This document shows positions 56,372 to 64,000 of a stretch of 64,000 bases of DNA, one piece after another. Numbering within the stretch: position 1 is the first letter of the stretch; each line of letters starts with the position of its first letter. The stretch comes from Polynucleobacter sp. AP-Capit-er-40B-B4 (GTDB taxonomy: Bacteria > Pseudomonadota > Gammaproteobacteria > Burkholderiales > Burkholderiaceae). Where the stretch lies: NCBI RefSeq assembly GCF_018882245.1, contig NZ_JACVOV010000002.1:434001-498000 (forward strand), read 5' to 3'. The notes beneath the pieces are model-generated. The model was not told the DNA's origin, searched no databases, and worked only from the letters and a program-made list of their open reading frames with translations. Position numbers and translations under genes: made by a program.

Positions 56372-56827
56372 TTAAAACGGAATATCGTCATCCATTGCAC
56401 CTAATGATGCAGCGTTTGAGGCTGCTGGAGCAGACTGCTCAGCCGGCTTTGAGCGGCTGTAGCTTTCGCCACCATCACCACTGCCGCCAACAGGCTTACC
56501 ACCGAGCATTTGCATAGTTTCTGCAACGATCTCTGTGGAATACTTTTCTTGGCCACTAGCGTCAGTCCATTTGCGAGTACGCAAACGACCTTCAACGTAA
56601 ACCTGTGAACCTTTTTTGAGGTACTGACCAGCGATTTCTGCAAGCTTACCGAAGAATGCAACACGGTGCCATTCTGTGGTTTCTTTCATTTCGCCAGTTT
56701 GTTTGTCTTTGTAGCGATCAGATGTTGCTACTGAGATGTTTGTAACTGCGTCGCCGCTTGGCATGTAACGAGTTTCTGGATCGCGTCCTACGTTACCTAC
56801 GATGATGACCTTATTTACCGAAGCCAT
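56372..56827 (-). CDS. ssb: Single-stranded DNA-binding protein
   Basis: A 151-aa SSB. The OB-fold covers about 1-110 ([24 protein letters not shown] start, [20 protein letters not shown] core). A flexible Gly/Ser/Ala-rich linker leads to the acidic tip DDDIPF that recruits partner proteins. It follows the MFS transporter gene by 81 bp and could be co-transcribed with it or use its own promoter in that gap. Order ssb-MFS-uvrA is conserved in Burkholderiales. No LexA-type site is visible upstream. Confidence 0.98.
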   Translation of the reverse strand: MASVNKVIIVGNVGRDPETRYMPSGDAVTNISVATSDRYKDKQTGEMKETTEWHRVAFFGKLAEIAGQYLKKGSQVYVEGRLRTRKWTDASGQEKYSTEIVAETMQMLGGKPVGGSGDGGESYSRSKPAEQSAPAASNAASLGAMDDDIPF

Positions 56828-56908
56828 GTTGTCTCCCGAAGAAAAATACTACTGTTATTACTGCTAAAAAATAAACTGCTCGCTTTAATTTAGTCTATGA
56901 AGCTGCGG

Positions 56909-58093
56909 TTATGTCTTTGTGGCTACATCCTTTGATTCTGTTGCTCTCGTTGGCATTTCACCCATCGACCAAGCAATTATAAGCCAGCAAACCAAGAGCG
57001 CCGCCCCCATGGCAAAGACCGATAAATCACCATGGCTATCCATTAAATAACCCCCAATTACAGCTCCAGAGAACAGGCCAATCGATTGCGTAGTGTTGTA
57101 AACACCCAGGGCAGTGCCCTTAGATTCTTTTGCAAAACGTGATACTAAGGATGGCTGCAAAGCCTCCAGTAAATTAAAGCCAATAAAATAAATTAACAGT
57201 GCAGTCGCTATAGACATGACCGAATTAGCTTGGGTGAATACTGTTTCAGCAATCAATAACAAAACAATCGCTACTAACAATACCGTCCTTAATTTCTGCC
57301 TCTTCTCGCCATAAATAATTGCAGGAGCCATAAAGACAAATGAGAGCAGCACTACAGGAAGATAAATTTCCCAATGCGAAGAAAGTGGCAATCCTGCCTG
57401 CACTAGTAAACGTGGCACCACCAAGAACATAGCTACTTGAGTTGCATGCAATACAAATACGCCGAGATTTAAACGCATCAACTCTGGGCGAAAGAAAACT
57501 TCTTTCAACGAGGCTTGTTGAACTTTTGCTTCAGGCTTGGTTGTAGGCAAAACGTAATAAGTGACGAACATTGCGATCACACCCAATACCGCCAGAACAA
57601 TAAAAATTCCACTAAGACTAATGGCACGATAAATCGGAGCAGCGATCACCAAAGAAAGAGCAAATGAGAGGGCAATACTGCCACCAACCAAGGCCATTGC
57701 TCGAGTGCGAACTTGTTCTCGGGTTAAATCAGCCACCCAGGCTGAAATAGCAGCTGAAACCGCTCCAGCACCCATAATTCCGCGGCCAATCGCAATCCAC
57801 AACAAATCATCTTTGGCGGCACAGATTAGGGCGCCAGCTACAAATAAGGACAGTCCCCATAAAACGACTGGTTTACGCCCAATTCGGTCGGATAAACGGC
57901 CCAAAGGGATATAAAAACAGGCCTGAACAATATTGAAGATCCCAAGCGTCAAACCCACCCACAGGGCATGCTCACCGCCCGGCAAGCCTCGTGCATGAAT
58001 GCTGAAGATGGGCAATAGCAGAAATAAGCCCAACATACGGAGGCCAAAGATGCCTGCTAAGGCCAGAGTGGAGCGAAGTTCAGAAGGATTCAT
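56909..58093 (-). CDS. MFS transporter (DHA1-type)
   Basis: A 394-aa major facilitator protein with twelve predicted helices. MFS motif A is GRLSDRIGRKPVV between helices 2 and 3, and motif C-like GIMGAGAVSAAISAW lies in helix 5, a pattern of drug/proton antiporters. Substrate unknown. It starts 37 bp from divergent uvrA and ends 81 bp before ssb. The conserved position between ssb and uvrA hints at a housekeeping role, though the family is broad. Confidence 0.88.
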   Translation of the reverse strand: MNPSELRSTLALAGIFGLRMLGLFLLLPIFSIHARGLPGGEHALWVGLTLGIFNIVQACFYIPLGRLSDRIGRKPVVLWGLSLFVAGALICAAKDDLLWIAIGRGIMGAGAVSAAISAWVADLTREQVRTRAMALVGGSIALSFALSLVIAAPIYRAISLSGIFIVLAVLGVIAMFVTYYVLPTTKPEAKVQQASLKEVFFRPELMRLNLGVFVLHATQVAMFLVVPRLLVQAGLPLSSHWEIYLPVVLLSFVFMAPAIIYGEKRQKLRTVLLVAIVLLLIAETVFTQANSVMSIATALLIYFIGFNLLEALQPSLVSRFAKESKGTALGVYNTTQSIGLFSGAVIGGYLMDSHGDLSVFAMGAALLVCWLIIAWSMGEMPTRATESKDVATKT

Positions 58094-58130
58094 GGGAAAG
58101 AGCTATATTAACAAGTTACGCTAAAAAATC

Positions 58131-61028
58131 ATGAATAACGAAATCAAGATCCGCGGTGCCCGCACCCACAACCTTAAAAACATCAATCTAGACATCCCTA
58201 GAGAGAAATTAGTTGTCCTCACCGGCTTATCCGGCTCAGGCAAAAGCTCATTGGCTTTCGATACTCTCTATGCAGAAGGTCAACGTCGCTATGTTGAGTC
58301 TCTCTCAGCTTATGCCCGTCAGTTTTTGCAACTCATGGAAAAACCAGACGTTGACACGATTGAAGGGTTATCGCCAGCGATTTCGATTGAGCAAAAGGCA
58401 ACCAGCCACAATCCGCGCTCTACCGTTGGCACTGTTACTGAAATTCATGATTACTTGCGTTTGTTATTTGCACGTGCCGGAACACCGCACTGCCCAGATC
58501 ATGATCTGCCATTAGAAGCGCAAAGCGTTTCTCAAATGGTTGATACTGTGTTGTCGATGCCAGAAGATACGAAGTTGATGATTCTGGCTCCTGTAGTAAG
58601 CGAGCGCAAGGGCGAATTCGTTGACCTCTTTCAAGACCTGCAGGCACAAGGCTTTGTGCGCTTTCGGGTACGCTCCGGCGGAGGCACAGCCAACGCTGCT
58701 AAGGCTGAGATTTTTGAAGTTGATCAATTACCAACACTGAAGAAAAACGATAAGCACTCTATTGAAGTGGTCGTCGATCGCATTAAAGTTCGGCCCGATA
58801 TTCAGCAACGTTTAGCAGAATCCTTTGAAACTGCTTTACGCCTTGCTGACGGCAAAGCCATGATCGTGGATATGGATACTGGCAAAGAGATGATTTTCTC
58901 GAGCAAGTTTGCTTGCCCAGTTTGCTCATACTCCTTGCAAGAATTAGAGCCTCGCCTCTTCTCTTTTAATAATCCAATGGGTGCCTGTCCATCGTGTGAC
59001 GGCCTTGGCCACCAGTCTTTCTTTGATCCAAAACGAATCGTTGCCCATCCTGATTTATCTCTGGCATCAGGAGCCATTAAAGGCTGGGATCGCCGCAATC
59101 AGTTCTATTTTAAGTTGCTGCAGACATTGGCTAAGCATGGTGGCTTCGATGTAGAAAAACCATTTGAAACGCTCAACAAGAAACAGCAGGACCTGATTCT
59201 ATTGGGCTCTGGTGATGTCACCATTCCATTTGAATACATCAATGAGCGCGGCAAGAATAGTATTCGCGAACATGCATTTGAAGGTATTGTTGCGAACTTT
59301 GAAAGACGCTATCGCGAAACAGATTCAATGACAGTTCGTGAAGAATTATCACGCTATCAAAACGTACAAACATGCCCTGAATGCAACGGCAGTCGTTTAC
59401 GCAAAGAAGCTCGCTTTGTCAAAGTGGGTGAGAAAAAGCAATCGCGCGCTATTTATGAAATCAGCGCCCTACCTCTAAAAGAGGCAAAAGAATATTTTGA
59501 AACGCTTGAGCTCAAAGGTGCTAAACGAGAAATTGCTGACAAGATCGTTAAAGAGATTGGTGCACGCCTACGCTTTTTAAATGACGTAGGTCTTGATTAC
59601 CTTTCTCTCGAGCGTAGTGCAGACACGCTTTCTGGTGGTGAAGCACAGCGTATCCGCCTAGCAAGCCAGATTGGCTCTGGCTTAACTGGCGTCATGTACG
59701 TCTTAGATGAACCATCGATTGGCCTGCATCAACGCGACAACGATCGCCTTATCGGCACCCTCAAACACTTACGTGATTTAGGCAATAGTGTCTTAGTGGT
59801 TGAACATGATGAAGACATGATTCGTGCATCTGACTGGGTGATCGACATTGGTCCTGGTGCCGGCGTTCATGGTGGTGAGGTGGTTGCTCAAGGCACTCCG
59901 GCAGAAGTAGAAGCAAATACAAACTCCTTAACTGGCGCATACCTCTCGGGTCGTGAAGCAATTGCAGTTCCAGAAAAACGCATCCCAGTAAATGATCGCT
60001 TCTTAGAAATCATTGGTGCACGCGGTAATAATTTGCAATCAGTGCATGCCAAGATTCCAGTTGGCTTATTGACTTGCGTTACTGGCGTATCAGGCTCTGG
60101 TAAATCGACCCTAATTAACGATACCTTGCATCATGCTGTAGCCCAGCATTTATATGGATCCAACGCAGAACCAGCAGCACACGATGCAATTAAAGGCTTA
60201 GAGCACTTTGACAAAGTCATTAGCGTTGACCAGTCGCCGATTGGCAGGACGCCACGCTCTAACCCCGCCACTTATACGGGGCTCTTTACTCCAATCAGAG
60301 AACTCTTTGCAGGTGTTCCTGCTTCACGCGAACGTGGCTATGAGGCGGGTCGTTTCTCCTTTAACGTTAAAGGTGGTCGCTGCGATTCTTGCGAAGGCGA
60401 CGGCGTTCTCAAGGTAGAAATGCATTTCTTGCCAGACGTCTATGTTCCTTGCGATGTTTGTCACGGTAAACGCTATAACCGCGAGACTTTAGATATTCGT
60501 TACAAGGGTAAGAATATTCATGAGGTGCTGTCGATGACTATCGAGCAAGCCCATGAATTCTTTGAAGCAGTTCCTGTAGTAAAGCGCAAACTCAAAACAC
60601 TGCTTGATGTTGGTTTGGGTTATGTGAAGCTTGGACAAAGCGCAACCACCTTATCTGGCGGCGAAGCGCAACGCGTAAAACTCTCTCTAGAGCTTTCCAA
60701 GCGCGACACTGGCAGAACCTTATATATCCTCGATGAACCGACTACTGGCTTACATTTCCATGACATCCAGTTGTTGCTGACAGTAATTCAGACACTCAAG
60801 AAACAGGGCAACACGATTGTCATCATTGAGCACAATCTCGATGTCATTAAGACAGCAGATTGGATTATTGATTTAGGGCCTAAGGGCGGCGCTGGTGGAG
60901 GACAGATTATTGCTACTGGTAAACCAGAAGATGTGGCTAAAAATGAAGTGAGTTTTACAGGCCACTACTTAGCGCCATTACTAATTCGCAAAGCGCCGAC
61001 CCCTGTAGCGAGCAAAAAGAAAAAGTAA
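58131..61028 (+). CDS. uvrA: UvrABC excinuclease subunit A
   Basis: A 965-aa dimeric ATPase that finds bulky DNA lesions. First Walker A is [16 protein letters not shown] (33-48) and second is [15 protein letters not shown]; both ABC signatures LSGGEAQR are present, and three zinc-type Cys modules show (CPVCSY...[20 protein letters not shown]...CDVC). [13 protein letters not shown] and [13 protein letters not shown] are the Walker B regions. No Shine-Dalgarno sequence precedes the ATG (GCTAAAAAATC). No CTGT-N8-ACAG LexA box is seen upstream. It ends 14 bp from convergent kefC-like antiporter. Confidence 0.98.
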   Translation: MNNEIKIRGARTHNLKNINLDIPREKLVVLTGLSGSGKSSLAFDTLYAEGQRRYVESLSAYARQFLQLMEKPDVDTIEGLSPAISIEQKATSHNPRSTVGTVTEIHDYLRLLFARAGTPHCPDHDLPLEAQSVSQMVDTVLSMPEDTKLMILAPVVSERKGEFVDLFQDLQAQGFVRFRVRSGGGTANAAKAEIFEVDQLPTLKKNDKHSIEVVVDRIKVRPDIQQRLAESFETALRLADGKAMIVDMDTGKEMIFSSKFACPVCSYSLQELEPRLFSFNNPMGACPSCDGLGHQSFFDPKRIVAHPDLSLASGAIKGWDRRNQFYFKLLQTLAKHGGFDVEKPFETLNKKQQDLILLGSGDVTIPFEYINERGKNSIREHAFEGIVANFERRYRETDSMTVREELSRYQNVQTCPECNGSRLRKEARFVKVGEKKQSRAIYEISALPLKEAKEYFETLELKGAKREIADKIVKEIGARLRFLNDVGLDYLSLERSADTLSGGEAQRIRLASQIGSGLTGVMYVLDEPSIGLHQRDNDRLIGTLKHLRDLGNSVLVVEHDEDMIRASDWVIDIGPGAGVHGGEVVAQGTPAEVEANTNSLTGAYLSGREAIAVPEKRIPVNDRFLEIIGARGNNLQSVHAKIPVGLLTCVTGVSGSGKSTLINDTLHHAVAQHLYGSNAEPAAHDAIKGLEHFDKVISVDQSPIGRTPRSNPATYTGLFTPIRELFAGVPASRERGYEAGRFSFNVKGGRCDSCEGDGVLKVEMHFLPDVYVPCDVCHGKRYNRETLDIRYKGKNIHEVLSMTIEQAHEFFEAVPVVKRKLKTLLDVGLGYVKLGQSATTLSGGEAQRVKLSLELSKRDTGRTLYILDEPTTGLHFHDIQLLLTVIQTLKKQGNTIVIIEHNLDVIKTADWIIDLGPKGGAGGGQIIATGKPEDVAKNEVSFTGHYLAPLLIRKAPTPVASKKKK

Positions 61029-61042
61029 GGCGCTATCTGATC

Positions 61043-63025
61043 TCAGAGTAATTTAGCTTCAGCTAAATCCGTTGCCTCTGAATTGCCTGAGATCACCAAA
61101 ATATCGTTAGCTTCTAGCTTTAGATCTGAGCTGGGGTCTAACTTCACATAATCAGCATTAAGACCCTTGCGACGAACTGCTTGAACGTTGACGCCCTCTT
61201 TTTCTAAGTCAAGTTCACCCAATGTCTTACCAATCGCTTGTGAATTTGGCAAAAGGGTTATGGCATGTAAGCGCCATGATTCATTGGAACCAAAGTCATC
61301 GTCGGCGGATCCTCGGAAATAACCCCTCAACAAGCTATAGCGCTCTTCACGCGCCGTGGTGATGCGTCGCACTACCTTGCGCATTGGTACACCCATAATT
61401 AACAAGACGTGTGAGGCAATCATCAAACTGCCTTCGATTAACTCAGGAACAACCTCGGTAGCACCCGCAGCCTGTAACCTTGCAATATCCGCATCATCTC
61501 TGGTGCGAACCAATACAGTCATACCTGGACGCAAATGTTCAACCTGACGGAGAACACGCATGCTTGCAGCAGTATCAGCATAGGTAATCACTACCGCTTT
61601 TGCTCTTGAGAGGCCGGCAGCAACTAAATAGTTTTCACGACTTGCATCGCCATAGACGACATTGTCACCAGCAGCCGCAGCTTCTTTAACGCGATCTGGA
61701 TCTAAATCCAAAGCAATATACGGAATTTTTTCTTGATCAAGCATACGCGCCAAACTTTGACCTGAACGACCAAAACCACAAATGACGACATGGTTTTCAT
61801 TGCGCACGCTCTTGGCGGCAACACGTGTCAATGCAAGAGATTGCAATAGCCATTCGTTACTAGAGAAGCGCATCGCAATGCGATCGCTATATTCAATCAA
61901 GAATGGTGCGCAGAACATCGAGATCAACATAGCTGCTAATACCGCTTGACTCAAAGTAGGGTCAATCAAATCCAATCCATCAATTTGATTAAGCAAAACA
62001 AACCCGAATTCACCTGCCTGAGCCAGGCACAAGCCCGTTCTAATGGAGATGCCCGGGCTTGAGCCAAAGACTCTAGACAATAAAGCGATAAGACCAAACT
62101 TAAAGACAAGTGGCCCGATTAACAAAGCGAGAACAAGTACCCACTGCTCACGAATGACATTGAAATCGAGCAGCATGCCAATCGTAATAAAGAAGAGACC
62201 CAGTAAGACATCGCGAAATGGTTTGACGTCTTCTTCCACCTGATGGCGATAAGGGGTTTCAGAAATCAACATACCTGCCAAAAATGCTCCGAGCGCTAGC
62301 GATAAACCAAAATGCTCTGTTAACCCCGCCATGCCCAACACAATCAACAAGAGGTTCAACATGAATAACTCTTGTGAGCGCAACTTGGCAACTAACCTAA
62401 ACCAATGGCTCATCAAACTTTGGCCAATAAAGAAAATCAATACCAAGGCAATCGTGATTTTGATCGATGCTGTAGTTAACGCAACAAATAAGTCGGAAGG
62501 ATTTTTTCCGAGAGATGGCAATAAGATCAACAGGAAGACAACAGCTAAATCCTGGAATAACAAAATCCCCACAACGTTACGACCATGCTCAGTCTCTAAT
62601 TCAGCGCGATCTGAAATCAATTTAGTCACAATTGCTGTAGATGACATTGCCAATGCGCCACCCAAAGCAATGGCGGCATGCCATGAGATGGGGTAAATCC
62701 AGTTCATTAATAAGCTTGCGGGAATCGCTAACAGCATTGTCAGAATGACTTGACTACCGCCGAGGCCAAATACGATAGATCGCATTGCCCGCAGCTTGTG
62801 GAGGTTAAATTCCAGACCAATGGAGAACATCAAGAAAACTACGCCAAATTCAGCCAAATACTTAACGGTGGCTGAGTCATTGGCCAAACCCAGAGCATGG
62901 GGGCCAATCAGCACACCGATAGCCAAATAGCCCAAAATAGGGGGTAAGCCAAAATAGCGGAAAATAACCACTCCGGCCACACCCGAGGCCAGGAGAATGA
63001 GGGTTAATTGAAGGACTGACGGCAT
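61043..63025 (-). CDS. CPA2-family monovalent cation:proton antiporter with RCK domains (KefC/YbaL type)
   Basis: A 660-aa protein with twelve to thirteen N-terminal helices (about 1-385; GVVFLMFSIGLEFNLHKLR and GGALAMSSTAIVTKLIS are CPA2 motifs). An RCK_N NAD-binding domain follows (about 410-530, VVICGFGRSGQSLARML and YGDASRENYLVAAGL), then an RCK_C domain (about 570-655). It resembles KefB/KefC and YbaL potassium/proton antiporters; no KefF/KefG partner gene is adjacent. The ATG at 63025 is 11 bp from the divergent kdsD start, so its promoter must overlap kdsD coding sequence. uvrA ends 14 bp from its stop. Confidence 0.9.
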   Translation of the reverse strand: MPSVLQLTLILLASGVAGVVIFRYFGLPPILGYLAIGVLIGPHALGLANDSATVKYLAEFGVVFLMFSIGLEFNLHKLRAMRSIVFGLGGSQVILTMLLAIPASLLMNWIYPISWHAAIALGGALAMSSTAIVTKLISDRAELETEHGRNVVGILLFQDLAVVFLLILLPSLGKNPSDLFVALTTASIKITIALVLIFFIGQSLMSHWFRLVAKLRSQELFMLNLLLIVLGMAGLTEHFGLSLALGAFLAGMLISETPYRHQVEEDVKPFRDVLLGLFFITIGMLLDFNVIREQWVLVLALLIGPLVFKFGLIALLSRVFGSSPGISIRTGLCLAQAGEFGFVLLNQIDGLDLIDPTLSQAVLAAMLISMFCAPFLIEYSDRIAMRFSSNEWLLQSLALTRVAAKSVRNENHVVICGFGRSGQSLARMLDQEKIPYIALDLDPDRVKEAAAAGDNVVYGDASRENYLVAAGLSRAKAVVITYADTAASMRVLRQVEHLRPGMTVLVRTRDDADIARLQAAGATEVVPELIEGSLMIASHVLLIMGVPMRKVVRRITTAREERYSLLRGYFRGSADDDFGSNESWRLHAITLLPNSQAIGKTLGELDLEKEGVNVQAVRRKGLNADYVKLDPSSDLKLEANDILVISGNSEATDLAEAKLL

Positions 63026-63036
63026 ATACTTACTCG

Positions 63037-64000
63037 ATGATAGCTAAGACTCGTGAACGAACCCTAAAGCTTGCGCGCGACACCCTCACTATTGAGGCTG
63101 CTGCACTGCAAACAATGCGTGATCGCCTAGAAGGTGTCAATGCTGACGCCCTTGTGCTGGCGGTTGAACTTTTGCATGGCTGCAAAGGCCGAATCGTGGT
63201 TTCCGGAATCGGCAAATCGGGCCATATTGCTCGCAAAATTGCTGCCACCTTTGCATCTACTGGCTCCCCCGCCTTTTTTGTGCACCCTGCCGAAGCCAGT
63301 CATGGTGACCTAGGTATGGTCACTAGAGATGATGTTTTTGTTGCGCTCTCTAATTCTGGTGAAACAGATGAGCTTCTCACTATCGTGCCTATTGTGAAAC
63401 GTACTGGCGCCAAACTGATTGCGCTCACTGGTGCACCAAATTCTTCTCTTGCCAAATTGGCAGATGCCCATCTGGATACCAGCGTAGAAAAAGAAGCTTG
63501 TCCATTAAATCTCGCACCCACTACCAGCACTACTGCAGCAATAGCAATGGGTGATGCATTGGCTGTTGCATTACTTGACGCTAGAGGATTTAAAGCTGAA
63601 GACTTTATTCGCTCTCATCCTGGTGGCAGATTAGGTCGCAAACAACTCATGCACGTCAGCGAAGTAATGCGCAGCTTTGCAGACACTCCAAAGATTTCTA
63701 TCGATGCATCACTACAAGATGCCTTGATAGAAATGACATCAAAACGCATGGGTATGGTGGTAATTCTAGATGCCAACAAAAAAGTGTTTGGCATATTGAC
63801 CGATGGTGACTTACGTCGCCTCCTAGAAAAAACTACTAATCTAGATAGCATCAAACTCGAGAGCGCAACTACTGCTGATCCTCGCACTATCCCAGCGGAA
63901 CTACTTGCTGAAGAAGCAATTGAGATGATGGAGAAACATCGCATCAATCATCTAGTGGTGACTGATGACAAAGGCCATTTATTAGGCGCCTTAAACCTGC
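63037..64000 (+). CDS. kdsD: D-arabinose-5-phosphate isomerase (KpsF/GutQ family; 3' end outside window)
   Basis: An open frame begins with ATG at 63037 (MIAKTRERTLKLARDTL) and runs past the window end after 321 codons, close to the family length of about 325. The SIS sugar-isomerase domain (about 40-175) has VSGIGKSGHIARKIAATF and the metal/catalytic HPAEASHGDLG; two CBS domains follow (about 205-320). It converts ribulose-5-P to arabinose-5-P for Kdo in LPS. kdsC would be expected next, outside the window. The start is 11 bp from the divergent antiporter gene. Confidence 0.93.
   Translation, partial: MIAKTRERTLKLARDTLTIEAAALQTMRDRLEGVNADALVLAVELLHGCKGRIVVSGIGKSGHIARKIAATFASTGSPAFFVHPAEASHGDLGMVTRDDVFVALSNSGETDELLTIVPIVKRTGAKLIALTGAPNSSLAKLADAHLDTSVEKEACPLNLAPTTSTTAAIAMGDALAVALLDARGFKAEDFIRSHPGGRLGRKQLMHVSEVMRSFADTPKISIDASLQDALIEMTSKRMGMVVILDANKKVFGILTDGDLRRLLEKTTNLDSIKLESATTADPRTIPAELLAEEAIEMMEKHRINHLVVTDDKGHLLGALNL

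Noticed and set aside
1..64000. CRISPR arrays, insertion sequences, prophage, attachment sites or a replication origin
   Set aside because: I saw no repeated spacer units, transposase or integrase-like proteins, tRNA-associated direct repeats, or DnaA-box clusters; the window is ordinary core chromosome.

Overview
The window looks like core chromosome of a Burkholderiales betaproteobacterium with a small genome and moderate GC. Gene content and order (lptD-surA-pdxA-rsmA, amgK-murU, dusB-fis-purH-ruvCAB, tyrS/anmK/erpA/argC/rpsI/rplM, ubiE/ubiJ/ubiB/DUF502/aspS/nudB, ssb-MFS-uvrA) fit the genus Polynucleobacter. That assignment is inferred from synteny and protein character; no 16S rRNA is present. 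I see no prophage, insertion sequence, CRISPR array, tRNA or rRNA gene. Genes are densely packed, with many overlaps of 1-30 bp.

Layout. 1-7.2 kb: mixed single genes, mainly transporters (UPF0126, AEC carrier, AmtB, Na+/H+ antiporter) plus maleylacetoacetate isomerase, gamma carbonic anhydrase, two small exported proteins, an OsmC protein and a rhodanese. 7.2-15.9 kb (+): miaB-ybeY-corC-lnt, then glyQ-glyS-gmhB-plsC. 15.9-21.6 kb (-): lptD-surA-pdxA-rsmA. 21.65-31.3 kb (+): amgK-murU-pepP-ubiH-like, dusB-fis, purH, ruvC-ruvA-ruvB. 31.3-36.2 kb: tyrS (-), anmK (+), then erpA, argC, rpsI and rplM (-). 36.2-37.4 kb: a non-protein island with a candidate small RNA, a second OsmC gene and RNase P RNA. 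37.4-52.9 kb (-): a long co-directional run from a 1279-aa FAD/Fe-S oxidoreductase through ubiE, ubiJ, ubiB, aspS, nudB, an ABC exporter and glycerate kinase to pyrC. 53.0-56.3 kb (+): ilvA, a 5'-nucleotidase and queF. 56.4-64 kb: ssb and an MFS transporter (-), uvrA (+), a CPA2 antiporter (-) and the start of kdsD (+).

Functional themes. Envelope: LptD and SurA (outer membrane), GmhB and KdsD (LPS heptose and Kdo), Lnt, PlsC, and three enzymes of peptidoglycan sugar recycling (AnmK, AmgK, MurU). Ubiquinone: UbiE, UbiJ, UbiB and a UbiH-family hydroxylase. Genome maintenance: RuvCAB, UvrA, SSB, Fis. Translation and RNA: GlyQS, TyrS, AspS, RsmA, MiaB, DusB, QueF, YbeY, L13, S9, RNase P.

The most interesting non-obvious element is a promoter-hairpin-CU-rich-hairpin-terminator unit at 36334-36471 on the minus strand. 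It reads as a roughly 100-nt small RNA with anti-Shine-Dalgarno motifs, or else as an attenuator in the rplM-rpsI leader. Other points worth a look: no phoH/ybeZ gene between miaB and ybeY, a single-disulfide type LptD, an AspRS of the non-discriminating type, a PlsC with an HX4E motif, an NtrC-like palindrome upstream of amtB, and a terminator that ends a few bases before the ubiJ start. I found no clearly novel multi-gene system.
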